Of a stretch of 64,000 nucleotides of DNA, positions 1 to 8,263 are shown piece by piece. Location: the NCBI GenBank assembly GCA_902801985.1, contig CADCKD010000002.1, positions 1-64,000 on the forward strand. Direction: 5' to 3'. The notes beneath the pieces were generated by a model. It saw only the letters and a program-made list of their open reading frames with translations, was not told the DNA's origin and did no database searches. A program made the translations under genes and the position numbers. Each line of letters starts with the position of its first letter. Position 1 is the first letter of the stretch. The stretch comes from an uncultured bacterium (GTDB lineage Bacteria; Cyanobacteriota; Vampirovibrionia; Gastranaerophilales; Gastranaerophilaceae).

Positions 1-260
1 TGGGGTGAGGTATGCGAACCGTTATTTAGGTTCGCCCAGGATTTTTGCCTGTAAGGCAAAAACGTATTAACAAATTACACCTATATTGTGTGAGCGGAAC
101 GATGCCGAAGGCAGCGTAGATAATAGTGTGTTTTTCTTTTCGGTTCACTTTTCTTTTTACGTCACAATTAAAAAGAAAAGTGAACAAAGTAATGGTACGT
201 TTTTTTAAGGCACAAAAGAAAACCTGCAAAATACTTTGCAGGATAAAATTTCTACACTAC
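1..260 (-). repeat. Complex palindromic repeat, copy A (cut by the window edge)
   Basis: This non-coding stretch is packed with hairpins: 14-20 with 29-35, 42-50 with 54-62, a perfect 16-bp pair 143-158 with 170-185, and 223-230 with 235-242. Read on the minus strand, the 16-bp hairpin is followed by an A-rich run with GAAA, then a CTACG...CGTTCCGCT block and GTAATTTGTT. Copy B (50728-51130, plus strand) has the same order of blocks: TTTTCTT/AAGAAAA hairpin, CAAAAAGAAAC, CTACGTTCGCT, GTAATTGTT. It also shares a CGTTTTTTT..GG..CAAA.GAAA block. The two reading frames that cross this region have no protein-like character. It may be a structured RNA, a MITE-like element or a recombination site. 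Confidence 0.6.
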
Positions 261-305
261 TTTACTAACCTTATATTAAATAATAAGCTTGTTTACTATA
301 AATAT

Positions 306-1517
306 TTATTTGCTTGGTTTAGTGAATTGACTGCCATATTTTTTGCCTAGAATTTCAACCATAGCATCTATATTCTTGCTAACTGTACCGTTATTTATCC
401 AACTAGAATTTGCTTCAGCTATGACAGCATCTTTGTATTTTCTGAATTCTGCGTCATAAACCCCAAGTTCTCTAGCTTGTTCGCATAATGCATTAGCTAT
501 TTTTTCGCAATATTCTTTCTTTTGGCCGTGACTTGCATCATCCATAAATGCTTCTATGAATGACTCTTTATCTTTTGCTGATTGATCTTCGTTCCAACAT
601 AGCATCAAGCCTAACATTGATCTGCCATCTTGAGTATACGTGTCTAGTACTTCTTTCATTTTATCATTGTCAGTTCCGCATCCGTCAATTGCATCATAGA
701 AGGTTTTTGCTGCATTTCTGACTACAAGAGGGAAGTTGTCAATAGACCCATCACCTATGTTGTCTGTTGCTTGCGACCCGCTATTTTGGTCAGTTGCATC
801 AGTACCTTGTGCACCTTGATTTGTAGGAGTGGATTCTTGATTTTCATTTGTTGGTGTAGATCCTTGGTTTGTTGGTTCAGCACCTTGATTTTGTTGTGCA
901 TTTTGTTCTTCTTCCGCTTTCTTAGCTTCTGCTGCTGCTTTTTCTCTTTCTGCTGCAGCATTTTTAGCATCTATTAATGTTTTATTAATTTCGTTACCAA
1001 TTTCTTGAGCCTGTTTAAATGCTGATTCAGGATCCAAAGTATTTGTTGATTCTTTTAGTGCATTTAATCTTTCTTCTAATGCTTTTAATTGATCTAAAAC
1101 TTTTTGTATTTCTTGTTTTTCTTCTTCTGTAGTATTTTCACTATTTAATTTTGATGTTAAATTTCTTTTTGCACAATCTAAAATACTGGTTGAACATTTT
1201 ATTTGCCCGTTTGCCATGTTGTTGTAAAGAGGGGACAAAATTTGATTAGCAAGGGTAGCTGCTCCTAATGATGCATCAGGAGGAGTTGTCATGTAATTAT
1301 TTGCATACATAGATGAAATACCATAAGTTTGAGCTGCAATTGGATTAAATAATACTCCAAAATTGTACCCGCCGTATGGATCTATCGTTGTACATTGCAA
1401 ATCCCCGCCGAAATTTGTGTACATTGTAGGTAGTACACCACTGTATGGAAAATTGGCGTATGATAAATTTGTAGCAGTCCCTGTGCTGCTCATAAATGAC
1501 ATTGGATAGTTAAACAT
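306..1517 (-). CDS. Hypothetical coiled-coil protein with an annexin-like GxGTD segment
   Basis: 403 residues, preceded by GGGGAAAA as ribosome binding site. The first 110 residues are rich in Tyr, Asn, Gly and Pro with no classical signal peptide. Residues about 120-205 form a charged alpha-helical coiled coil ending in an Ala/Lys/Glu stretch. A low-complexity linker of Gln, Thr, Asn and Pro repeats (about 205-255) follows. The C-terminal domain (about 265-395) is helical and contains GCGTDND near residue 277, which recalls the GxGTD calcium loop of annexin repeats, with acidic residues 35-40 positions later. I do not recognise a bacterial family. A surface or cytoskeletal role would be a guess. 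The neighbour on the minus-strand 3' side is repeat copy A. Confidence 0.75.
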   Translation of the reverse strand: MFNYPMSFMSSTGTATNLSYANFPYSGVLPTMYTNFGGDLQCTTIDPYGGYNFGVLFNPIAAQTYGISSMYANNYMTTPPDASLGAATLANQILSPLYNNMANGQIKCSTSILDCAKRNLTSKLNSENTTEEEKQEIQKVLDQLKALEERLNALKESTNTLDPESAFKQAQEIGNEINKTLIDAKNAAAEREKAAAEAKKAEEEQNAQQNQGAEPTNQGSTPTNENQESTPTNQGAQGTDATDQNSGSQATDNIGDGSIDNFPLVVRNAAKTFYDAIDGCGTDNDKMKEVLDTYTQDGRSMLGLMLCWNEDQSAKDKESFIEAFMDDASHGQKKEYCEKIANALCEQARELGVYDAEFRKYKDAVIAEANSSWINNGTVSKNIDAMVEILGKKYGSQFTKPSK

Positions 1518-1677
1518 GATTTTTTCCCCGTATTTTTATTTTCCCCTGTATCTATATAAACAATTTTTATTTCTCAAAATTGCATGAGGAGTTTGATTTT
1601 GCATGTTTAAAAGAGGCTGTAAAGCAAAAATAACAAGGGTTTAAACCATTTATTTATATTTTAACATTTCTTAATAT

Positions 1678-1706
1678 TTAGTTAAAATACTAATTTATGC
1701 TATTAT
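1678..1706 (+). promoter_or_regulatory. Promoter for a leaderless transcript of the 1713 gene
   Basis: TTAGTT (1678-1683), a 17-base spacer and TATTAT (1701-1706). The ATG follows after exactly six bases and there is no Shine-Dalgarno sequence, so transcription probably begins at the start codon. Confidence 0.55.
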
Positions 1707-1712
1707 TTTCAT

Positions 1713-2117
1713 ATGAAAACATTGGCAAAATTTGTTCAAAAACACAGAGAAGAACTGGGATTAACAGTAAAAGGGCTTTCTATTGCCGCAAATGTTCCAT
1801 CTTCAGAAATTGAAGAAATTGAAGAAGGACGTGTTCTGTTCCTGCCTGTAACTACAAGACAATCACTTGCGAAAGTATTTAAATGCGAAGCGCAAGAAAT
1901 AAAAGCTTTAGAAAAAGATATTTCTGATAATATAATTTCTCCGGAAATTATAGAAAGTTTAAAAGATCTTATTTTAAACGGAGCGGAAGGATTAAAATGC
2001 CCTCAATGCGGTGCGCCGCTTGTCACAAGGATTGCCAGAATGTATGATTTGGAAGACAATTTAATTCTGCACCCGAAAGCACATTGTACAAAATGCCCAT
2101 TCCAAATTCATTCATAA
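1713..2117 (+). CDS. XRE-type HTH regulator with a C-terminal zinc ribbon
   Basis: 134 residues. Residues about 5-65 fit a Cro/CI-type helix-turn-helix (FVQKHREELGLTVKGLSIAA followed by a second helix and an EEGR turn). The C-terminal part has two cysteine pairs, CPQCG near residue 100 and CTKC near 127, as in a zinc ribbon. The combination suggests a DNA-binding regulator stabilised by zinc; the target is unknown. The start has no Shine-Dalgarno sequence and lies six bases after a -10 hexamer, which predicts a leaderless message. The gene faces a convergent truncated dehydrogenase that ends eight bases away. Confidence 0.8.
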   Translation: MKTLAKFVQKHREELGLTVKGLSIAANVPSSEIEEIEEGRVLFLPVTTRQSLAKVFKCEAQEIKALEKDISDNIISPEIIESLKDLILNGAEGLKCPQCGAPLVTRIARMYDLEDNLILHPKAHCTKCPFQIHS

Positions 2118-2124
2118 TTTAAAT

Positions 2125-2526
2125 TTATATTATTCGGGCACTCCTGTCGCCGCATAAAACACCGGTTATTGCATCAAAACTCTCTTTTAATATTAAATCC
2201 GTTGGTTTATTTTTGTATGCCTCAACATTTACAAGAGCAATATTGTTATTAATACATGATGTTAAATCTATATGACCATACCTTGCAGAACGCGTCGCAA
2301 TTACTCGCAAATTCTTAAAATGTTTAATTACATCCTGCGTAATATGAGAAGTTATAAAAACACTTATGACACTGGTTTTTTCTAAATCATCTTCAGTTAA
2401 ATTTTTTACAGTTTCAATATTTAACGGCTGAGAAAAAAAATTTATATCAAAATTGCTAATATTATTATTTTCAAAAAAAGATTTTTCTATCTCCCTATAA
2501 TCAAAAAACAACATTTTACAAACCAT
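2125..2526 (-). CDS. Truncated D-2-hydroxyacid dehydrogenase-like protein (N-terminal domain only)
   Basis: 133 residues with a good ribosome binding site (AAAGGAG). The sequence follows the N-terminal catalytic domain of D-lactate/2-hydroxyacid dehydrogenases: FFDYREIEKSFF start, NxETVKNL, VFITSHITQDVI, and an ATRSARYGHIDL segment that matches the usual 'xRCxGYNxVDL' region. The protein stops about residue 133, where the Rossmann NAD-binding domain should begin, and no such domain continues in any frame. It therefore cannot be a complete dehydrogenase. It is either a decayed gene or a domain kept for another role; the intact start region argues for expression. Confidence 0.6.
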   Translation of the reverse strand: MVCKMLFFDYREIEKSFFENNNISNFDINFFSQPLNIETVKNLTEDDLEKTSVISVFITSHITQDVIKHFKNLRVIATRSARYGHIDLTSCINNNIALVNVEAYKNKPTDLILKESFDAITGVLCGDRSARII

Positions 2527-2606
2527 AAAAGTCTCCTTTTATAAAAATTATTTATTTGTTTTATCCGAAAATCTATTAGATAAAAGAGCATATTAAATAT
2601 AAAAAA

Positions 2607-2624
2607 ATTAGATAAAAGTATAAT
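2607..2624 (+). promoter_or_regulatory. Possible promoter region of the 2684-2840 RNA
   Basis: ATTAGATAAAAG occurs twice, at 2575-2586 and 2607-2618, 32 bases (three helical turns) apart. The second copy runs straight into TATAAT (2619-2624). No good -35 is visible. A pair of activator sites is one reading. Confidence 0.3.
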
Positions 2625-2683
2625 GTATTACAAAAAATAAAAGGATAATATGTAATTGTAAGGAATAAATTGAATATTATTTA

Positions 2684-2840
2684 GCTCTGATGCCGAGTTA
2701 CACCGTGACTTCAACGGACATGCAACAATACGGGACAGAGCAATAGCGATTCTCATTAATTTCGGATGAGCATGACCCGAAAATACATGGAATCGTGGCA
2801 AAAGGGCAAGCCATTATTGAAGCATGCCCTTTTGCGTTAT
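2684..2840 (+). ncRNA. Candidate structured RNA with intrinsic terminator
   Basis: No convincing reading frame lies here, but nested complementary segments do. GCTCTG (2684-2689) pairs with CAGAGC (2736-2741) and encloses CCGT/ACGG (2703-2706, 2714-2717). GCGATTC (2746-2752) pairs with GAATCGT (2790-2796) and encloses ATTTCGG with CCGAAAAT (2759-2765, 2777-2784). The third stem is perfect over 11 bp (GCAAAAGGGCA 2798-2808, 2825-2835) and is followed by a moderately T-rich run, like a terminator. I do not recognise it as tmRNA, SRP RNA, RNase P or 6S RNA. The plus strand is chosen because of the terminator. Confidence 0.45.
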
Positions 2841-2912
2841 TATAATTTATGTAACAAAATAAGCAATTACTCATATTTTTTTACAATTCTTAATACACAT
2901 AAAATCATGCAA

Positions 2913-2932
2913 AACCATGTCTTGACATGGTT
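2913..2932. repeat. Short CCATG palindrome
   Basis: AACCATGTC and GACATGGTT form a perfect 9-bp inverted repeat around TT. It belongs with the CCATG-rich hairpins at 2950-2980 and 24837-24867. Confidence 0.5.
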
Positions 2933-2949
2933 CTTGAGCCTTTACGGCG

Positions 2950-2980
2950 CTAAAAACCATGAATTATCATGCTTTTAGGG
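2950..2980. repeat. REP-like AAAACCATGAAT palindrome, copy 1
   Basis: An imperfect palindrome with CTAAAA and TTTTAG ends and a CATGA/TCATG core. Its left half, AAAACCATGAAT, and its right half, CATG.TTTT.G, match the hairpin at 24837-24867, so the two look like members of one short palindromic family. Confidence 0.45.
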
Positions 2981-3072
2981 TAATTAGTATAAGCCTAAAT
3001 CCCTCTATTCAAGGGCTTTAGAGGCTTGTTACAAAACTTCACAACAACATGGTTCACCCTTGAAAAATAAAT

Positions 3073-3105
3073 CTTAGACTTTATAATTATTTTATAAAGT
3101 CTAAG
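3073..3105. other. Perfect 14-bp hairpin
   Basis: CTTAGACTTTATAA (3073-3086) and its exact complement (3092-3105) flank a five-base loop. No T run follows on either strand, so it is not an obvious terminator. A second inverted repeat, CCGAATAT/ATATTCGG, lies at 3139-3163, just before the small cysteine-rich gene. These may be leader structures or operators for that gene. Confidence 0.5.
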
Positions 3106-3211
3106 GAGCTTAGTTTGAGGGCTTTAAGGGGAGATTGACCGAATATGATTTAGGTATATTCGGCGCATAGTTAGTAAGTGGAGATTATATAAGTTGTTTA
3201 GAAGTAGAGAT

Positions 3212-3418
3212 ATGGGAAGAGCAGTTGCCGTCAGAAGATGGACTACCACTGCTGTTGAATGTTATAAAAGAGGATGTAATTGCGAAGGTTGTTTCTACAA
3301 AGATTTCTTTAGCGGTTCCTCTCAAAAATGCCAAATGAAAGCATCTGTATTGGAACTTGTCCGCGTTATCGGAACTCCTGATGTCGAATTACCGCAATTT
3401 TTGGCTGATGAAGTTTAG
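3212..3418 (+). CDS. Small cysteine-rich protein
   Basis: 68 residues if started at the ATG at 3212; a TTG at 3194 with GGAG upstream would add six. The centre holds five cysteines spaced C-x4-C-x-C-x2-C-x11-C (CYKRGCNCEGC, then SSQKCQMK), which suggests a zinc or iron-sulfur site. The N-terminal part is basic (GRAVAVRRW) and the C-terminal part helical and acidic. I do not recognise the family. The compact layout and two upstream hairpins suggest a regulated, DNA- or RNA-related small protein, but this is inference. Confidence 0.65.
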   Translation: MGRAVAVRRWTTTAVECYKRGCNCEGCFYKDFFSGSSQKCQMKASVLELVRVIGTPDVELPQFLADEV

Positions 3419-3490
3419 TCTATATACCCTTTAAAAATTATATTATCTGTGTTATACTTATTAAGACACGTAGATAATTGGAGGTTTCGC

Positions 3491-3868
3491 ATGCATATTC
3501 ATGTTAACGGTAAAAACATTGAAATTACTGAAGCTATAAAAGCTTATGTTAAAGAAAAAATTGGTAAAGTGGCAGCTCGTTATGACCAAATTCAAGGCAT
3601 AGACGTAGTTTTGACAGTTATAAAAAATCCTTCTGCAGAAGGCAAACACATTGCAGAACTCACTTGTAAAACAAATTCCGGCACTATTCATTCCGAAGAA
3701 GCTGCTGAATCTATGTATGCAAGTATTGATTTGCTGGCTGATAAATTCGCCAGACAAATAACAAAATTTAAAGACAAAAATTTATCTTTAAGCAAAGAAT
3801 CTATTCGTGACGTTCGCCAAGAAGCTGACGTTGATGAAGCAGAAACTATTAAAGCTATTGAAGATTAA
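3491..3868 (+). CDS. hpf: Ribosome hibernation promoting factor (HPF/RaiA family)
   Basis: 125 residues from the ATG at 3491, which follows GGAGG by six bases; an upstream in-frame start at 3449 lacks a binding site. The protein opens with MHIHVNGKNIEITEAIKAYV, the typical beta-alpha start of the family, and contains the helix with KIGKVAARYDQI. Family members bind the 30S subunit near the decoding centre and shut down ribosomes in stationary phase. The length matches the short form, without the C-terminal dimerisation domain of long HPF; the acidic tail after residue 95 is short. An intrinsic terminator follows directly, so the gene is probably its own transcription unit. Confidence 0.9.
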   Translation: MHIHVNGKNIEITEAIKAYVKEKIGKVAARYDQIQGIDVVLTVIKNPSAEGKHIAELTCKTNSGTIHSEEAAESMYASIDLLADKFARQITKFKDKNLSLSKESIRDVRQEADVDEAETIKAIED

Positions 3869-3894
3869 TTATAAGTTTTATTTAAATCGATTTG

Positions 3895-3922
3895 GCCTGC
3901 AAAATGTTTTGCAGGCTTTTTT
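3895..3922 (+). terminator. Intrinsic terminator of hpf
   Basis: Perfect 10-bp stem GCCTGCAAAA/TTTTGCAGGC with a two-base loop, followed by six T. Confidence 0.9.
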
Positions 3923-4002
3923 ATTTGGTATAAATATTTTTTAATAATTGGACTGTAATAAATAGCTATGATAAAATGTTAAATATTAATCGGGAGAAAA
4001 TA

Positions 4003-4401
4003 ATGTTTGAGCTTAATAAATTTAAAATATTTACACTACTTTTTATACTACTGTTCATTTTTTCAATTGCAGCTATGTATACAAATACCAAGGATATAGT
4101 TAATGGTACTGCAGAAAAACCATCAAAAAATAATGAACAGTCATATTATCCGGAACAAAGATCCGCAAAAAAGAATGACATTAATTCTTCTGTAATCAAT
4201 AGCTTAAGCAATAGAGTCTCAGATTTGGAACAAAAATTAAGCGATATTACGGATAATGAAAATTCAGACTCCGATAAACTTAATTGTGATATAAAAGGAT
4301 TTATGAGCGGAGATATATTAGTTCCAGTTTCAGAAGTAGAATCACTTAAAGAAGCTAAAGAAAACGGAAAAGAACTTGTAATGCTTTGTTCTTTTAAATA
4401 G
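4003..4401 (+). CDS. Hypothetical single-pass membrane protein
   Basis: 132 residues from the ATG at 4003, chosen because GGGAG lies six bases upstream; an in-frame ATG at 3976 has none. Residues about 7-28 form one hydrophobic helix (FTLLFILLFIFSIAAMY). A hydrophilic linker and a short heptad-like stretch (NSLSNRVSDLEQKLSDI) follow, then a C-terminal segment with two cysteines. The topology suggests an inner-membrane anchor with the bulk outside the cytoplasm. The family is not recognised. It ends at a shared terminator with the convergent ferredoxin gene. Confidence 0.65.
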   Translation: MFELNKFKIFTLLFILLFIFSIAAMYTNTKDIVNGTAEKPSKNNEQSYYPEQRSAKKNDINSSVINSLSNRVSDLEQKLSDITDNENSDSDKLNCDIKGFMSGDILVPVSEVESLKEAKENGKELVMLCSFK

Positions 4402-4420
4402 ATATAAAATCTAAATATAA

Positions 4421-4453
4421 AAAAGCGGTCGGTTACTTTAACCGACCGCTTTT
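4421..4453. terminator. Bidirectional terminator
   Basis: AAAAGCGGTCGGTTA (4421-4435) pairs perfectly with 4439-4453 across a three-base loop, with A and T runs on the two sides. It serves the 4003-4401 gene and the convergent ferredoxin. Confidence 0.9.
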
Positions 4454-4469
4454 ATTTTTTTAAGTCAAA

Positions 4470-4646
4470 TTATTCAACTTCGATTGCACCAACAGGGCAA
4501 GCATCAGCTGCTTCTTTTACACCATCAATGTTGTCTGCAACAGCTGCATCATTTACAACAGCTTTATCTTCAATAGAAAATACTGCATCACAAATTGATT
4601 CGCAAGCGCCGCATGCAATACATGAATCGTTAACTTTAACTGCCAT
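4470..4646 (-). CDS. Single-cluster 4Fe-4S ferredoxin
   Basis: 58 residues, started at the ATG at 4646 after AAAGGAG. The cluster ligands are CIACGAC near residues 10-16 plus the distal cysteine in ADACPVGAIEVE; a further cysteine (ESIC) fits the disulfide seen in several monocluster ferredoxins. Small size, acidity and the CPVGAI ending are typical of low-potential electron carriers of anaerobes. It would serve redox enzymes encoded elsewhere. It stands alone between two terminators. Confidence 0.9.
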   Translation of the reverse strand: MAVKVNDSCIACGACESICDAVFSIEDKAVVNDAAVADNIDGVKEAADACPVGAIEVE

Positions 4647-4732
4647 TTTATTTCTCCTTTTATTTACAACCCGTGAAATTTCTTTCACTTCAACTATTAT
4701 ATAACAAATATTTTAAAAATTCTACTACCTAT

Positions 4733-5920
4733 TTATACAAAAGTGTCTTTCAAAATATCATTTGCAATATAGTCAAAACCTTCTATTTCACCCATATATC
4801 CTTGACCGTCAATATATTTTGCATATATCAAAACAGGGACTTTTTCTCTTGTATGGTCTGTGCCCGGAACACAAGGATCACAACCGTGATCGGCTGTTAC
4901 AATTAATATATCATCTTCAGTCATAGCATCCATTATAGGTTTTATATAAGTATCAATTTCTTCTATTGCTTTGCCATAACCTTTAGCATCATTTCTATGT
5001 CCATATAACATATCTGTATCTACTAAATTTGTGAAAATTAATGTATTGTTGTTATAAGTTTTACCTTTTTCATAGGCAATATCTTCGAGCGGTAATTCAT
5101 TTTTTACAGCTTTTAAGGTTAGCTCCAAACCCTCTTTGTTAGAGCCAGTATGAATTGCATGCGTTATACCTGCTTTTGAAAAGATATCTTCAATTTTACC
5201 AATAGCAACAACTTTGCCGCCCCCATTTTTTATATCATCCAAAACAGTATGCTTTGGAGCCATAGAGAAATCTCTTCTGTCTTTTGAAATTCTTGTCGGC
5301 TTGCCATCAATAACTTTATAAGGACGAGCAATTACTCTCGCTACATTATATCCACCCTCATCTAAAAGTCTGCGTGCAATTCTACACCATTCATAAAGTG
5401 TTTCAAGTTCTATCATATCAGTATCAACAGCAATTTGGAATACACTGTCTGCTGATGTATAAACTATTGGATATTTTGTATTATGATGCTCGTCATTTAA
5501 TTGTTCAATGATTTTTGTCCCGCTCGCCGGAATATTAGCAAGAATACCTTTACAACCTGTTTGTTCTATAAACTTATCTACAAGTTCTTTTGGAAAACCA
5601 TTAGGATATGTAGAAAATGGTTTTTCTGAAACAAGTCCTGCTATTTCCCAGTGACCTGTTGTTGTATCTTTTCCTTTTGATTTTTCAACAAGAGTCGCAC
5701 AAGTGCCAAGAGGTTTTTCTACGGGTTTTATTCCCATAAAATCCTGTTCCATATTCCCAAGCCCAAGTGCTTCCAAATTAGGAACATGCAAACCTTTATT
5801 AAACTCACACACATGTTTTAAGGTATTACATTCCGGTATATCCCCAAAATCTCTACAATCAGGCATAGCACCAATGCCCATTGAATCAATGACCATAATA
5901 ATTGCTCTATATTCTGACAT
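4733..5920 (-). CDS. deoB: Phosphopentomutase
   Basis: 395 residues, the usual length. It interconverts ribose (or deoxyribose) 1-phosphate and 5-phosphate in the cytosol. Signatures are the metal-binding start IIMVIDSMGIGAMPD, the TTGHWE segment, and the C-terminal VTADHGCDP with a following DHTREKVP, all typical of the alkaline phosphatase-like fold with two manganese ions. It is the last gene of a three-gene run with an unknown protein and uridine phosphorylase, so released ribose 1-phosphate can be sent to central metabolism. Confidence 0.96.
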   Translation of the reverse strand: MSEYRAIIMVIDSMGIGAMPDCRDFGDIPECNTLKHVCEFNKGLHVPNLEALGLGNMEQDFMGIKPVEKPLGTCATLVEKSKGKDTTTGHWEIAGLVSEKPFSTYPNGFPKELVDKFIEQTGCKGILANIPASGTKIIEQLNDEHHNTKYPIVYTSADSVFQIAVDTDMIELETLYEWCRIARRLLDEGGYNVARVIARPYKVIDGKPTRISKDRRDFSMAPKHTVLDDIKNGGGKVVAIGKIEDIFSKAGITHAIHTGSNKEGLELTLKAVKNELPLEDIAYEKGKTYNNNTLIFTNLVDTDMLYGHRNDAKGYGKAIEEIDTYIKPIMDAMTEDDILIVTADHGCDPCVPGTDHTREKVPVLIYAKYIDGQGYMGEIEGFDYIANDILKDTFV

Positions 5921-5923
5921 AAT

Positions 5924-7402
5924 TTATATCTCTCCTAATGAATCTATTTTGTATGCGTACCCGAGTTCTTCCTGTGCCAGAACAGTTATATTATTAATAA
6001 ACATGTTCAGTAGCGTGAAAAATATCTGTCTGTATTCCATAGGAACAACAAGTATCGGAGAATATATGTTCAGTTTTTTAGATTTGGAAATTATTTTCTT
6101 GGCGATTTTTTCAGCCATATCCGCATCAATTTTTATCATAGAATCATCACTGTCATCAAAACCTAAAAGCATTTGAGTATAGGTTTTTTCAGATAACTCG
6201 AATGCACTGATTGTTTCTCCGTCTTCATTTGCATGAGCTCGGCATATCTGTTTTGATAGCGCCAGTCTTATTTTGTTTATAAGATCTATTCTTGAACTGT
6301 CATCTGCATAATCATTAATTTTTTCAAAAATATATGTAATATTTTTGATAGATACATGCTCTTTAATAAGACTTGCCATAATATATTTAAGATCTGCATA
6401 ATTTAAAATATCCGGAACAATATTTTCCACAAGATATTCGTTTTCTTTATCTACAACATCAAGATATTTATCAATATCATCATAATCCAATAAATCATCC
6501 ACATATTTTATTGCACTATGTTCAAGAGCATACGCAATATATTCAGATGAAGTCATACCATTCTGCCAAAAATCTTTGCATTTAGCCTTTTGAACCCAAG
6601 TAAGTTTTCTGCCGGTAATTTCATCAACAGAATCTATAGAATTTTTAATCTTGCTTGTAACTTTTAATTCATCCGCAAAAAATGCTTTATACCCCGGATA
6701 AACAATTCCTCTAAATACTTCAACTCCACGAATACGAATACTAAATTCTCCGCAATTTAGCGCTTCATCATCTTTGAATACAACTTTTGGTATTATATAT
6801 CCGGTACTTTGAGTTAAATTTACTCTTGATTTTACTGTTTCTGCAATTAAATGTTCTTCTCCAAAATTTTCTCTTTCGGAATCAACAAAACTCAAAAGCT
6901 CCTCACTTAAATATATAGCCAGTTTTTCTTCCCTTAGTTTTGAATACATTAAATCAGGGGAAGTTGCTTTGTTCAATTCACCTTTAAGATCATTTAATTC
7001 TTTTAAGCCTGAAGAAATTTTATCGTTTAATTTTTTACGCGAACCTGATTCAGAATCCAACTCCGATTTAATTTGATTAATTTCTTCTCTTTTACGTTTT
7101 ATTTTTGATTGAATTTCCAAACAGGTTTCATATTCAGTCATTTTAGGAGAAAGCATTTTTTCCATTTGGCTTTTAAAATCAGAAATACTGATTATATCGC
7201 TATCAAAACCGCCTTCAGATTTTGCTTCACGCATGAAGATACAATTCATTTGGACTTCATCTTCATCTGTTGAAACTTCATGCATACTATAAAGCTCCCA
7301 ACCGTTCATAGACATTTCGTTCAACAAATTTTGTAACTCTTGTGCATTTTCAGCTGAACAAGTCTTGATAACGTATTCCATTTTGTTTTTACCGAACATC
7401 AT
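5924..7402 (-). CDS. Hypothetical protein with an N-terminal DUF4177-like domain
   Basis: 492 residues. The first 60 residues (MEYVIKTCS..., then [17 protein letters not shown] and IFMREAK) resemble small DUF4177-type proteins, where a GW-E-L turn is common. A long coiled coil (about 95-150) follows, then an acidic, mostly helical C-terminal half that I do not recognise. The gene overlaps the end of udp by four bases (ATGA-type coupling) and stops three bases before deoB, so it is translationally tied to nucleoside salvage. A regulatory or scaffold role is possible, but nothing in the sequence shows an enzyme site. Confidence 0.75.
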   Translation of the reverse strand: MMFGKNKMEYVIKTCSAENAQELQNLLNEMSMNGWELYSMHEVSTDEDEVQMNCIFMREAKSEGGFDSDIISISDFKSQMEKMLSPKMTEYETCLEIQSKIKRKREEINQIKSELDSESGSRKKLNDKISSGLKELNDLKGELNKATSPDLMYSKLREEKLAIYLSEELLSFVDSERENFGEEHLIAETVKSRVNLTQSTGYIIPKVVFKDDEALNCGEFSIRIRGVEVFRGIVYPGYKAFFADELKVTSKIKNSIDSVDEITGRKLTWVQKAKCKDFWQNGMTSSEYIAYALEHSAIKYVDDLLDYDDIDKYLDVVDKENEYLVENIVPDILNYADLKYIMASLIKEHVSIKNITYIFEKINDYADDSSRIDLINKIRLALSKQICRAHANEDGETISAFELSEKTYTQMLLGFDDSDDSMIKIDADMAEKIAKKIISKSKKLNIYSPILVVPMEYRQIFFTLLNMFINNITVLAQEELGYAYKIDSLGEI

Positions 7403-8166
7403 AAATTTTTATCCTTTAATATTTTAATTGCCTCTATTGCAGTTTTTATAGCCATATCCGTGTCATGAACAACAGGATTTTCTAAATTGTTTTTTTCACG
7501 TTCTTGATTAGCAACAACCAAAAATACAGATCCGACTCTCACTTTTAAGTAACTTGCAACCACAAAAAGTGCCGCCGATTCCATTTCAGATGCCAAACAC
7601 CCCAAACGCTTCCACGCTTCCCATTTATTTTCAAGTTCATAACTTACCGGCATAGTTTGGGGGCTATGCTGGCCATAGAACGAATCTTTGCATTGAACAA
7701 TACCGGTGTGGGCATTATATCCAAGCTTTTTAGAGGCATTCTTCAAAGCATTCACGATATCAATATTCGCAACAGCCGGAAACTCAATAGGAGCATACTC
7801 TTTACTTGTACCCTCGGCTCTTATTGCGCCTGTTGCAATCACTAAATCGCCGCCTTTGACATCAATATCAATTCCGCCGCAAGTACCGACACGAATAAAA
7901 TTTTTCGCGCCAATCTTAGTTAATTCTTCCATAGCTATTGCAGCAGAAGGCCCACCAATACCGGTTGAAGTCACACTGACTTTTACTCCGTCAAGGTAAC
8001 CTGTGTATGTGACATATTCACGATTATCGCCGACTAACTTTGGGTTATCAAAGTATTGAGCGATTTTTTCACATCTTTTAGGATCACCGGGCAATATAAC
8101 ATATTCCCCTACATCCCCCTCTCTTAAACCAATATGATACTGTCTGTCATCTTCTGAATAATGCAT
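7399..8166 (-). CDS. udp: Uridine phosphorylase
   Basis: 255 residues. It splits uridine with phosphate into uracil and ribose 1-phosphate. The protein begins [11 protein letters not shown] followed by [11 protein letters not shown], the phosphate-binding region of the NP-I family, and has STGIGGPS and RVGTCGGI loops, plus the SEMESAALF nucleoside-binding motif. These choices fit uridine phosphorylase better than purine nucleoside phosphorylase. A GGGG binding site precedes the ATG. It heads the operon with deoB. Confidence 0.9.
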   Translation of the reverse strand: MHYSEDDRQYHIGLREGDVGEYVILPGDPKRCEKIAQYFDNPKLVGDNREYVTYTGYLDGVKVSVTSTGIGGPSAAIAMEELTKIGAKNFIRVGTCGGIDIDVKGGDLVIATGAIRAEGTSKEYAPIEFPAVANIDIVNALKNASKKLGYNAHTGIVQCKDSFYGQHSPQTMPVSYELENKWEAWKRLGCLASEMESAALFVVASYLKVRVGSVFLVVANQEREKNNLENPVVHDTDMAIKTAIEAIKILKDKNL

Positions 8167-8211
8167 GGATGCCCCTTTAAAAATAATACAAAAATTTTAT
8201 TATCTATAATC

Positions 8212-8245
8212 AAGTGATTAAACCCCCTAAAGAGTTTAATCACTT
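8212..8245 (-). terminator. Hairpin downstream of the OmpH/Skp gene
   Basis: AAGTGATTAAA and its perfect 11-bp complement enclose a 12-base loop between the Skp-like gene and udp. The T run after it is weak. Confidence 0.55.
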
Positions 8246-8263
8246 TCATATAAATCTATTCTT

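Noticed and set aside
26-350. Two overlapping open frames on opposite strands at the left edge
   Set aside because: They run through the hairpins of repeat copy A, have odd composition and no ribosome binding site.
2766-2978. A 70-codon frame on the plus strand
   Set aside because: It crosses the stems of the candidate RNA and the CCATG palindromes, and has no binding site or protein-like pattern.
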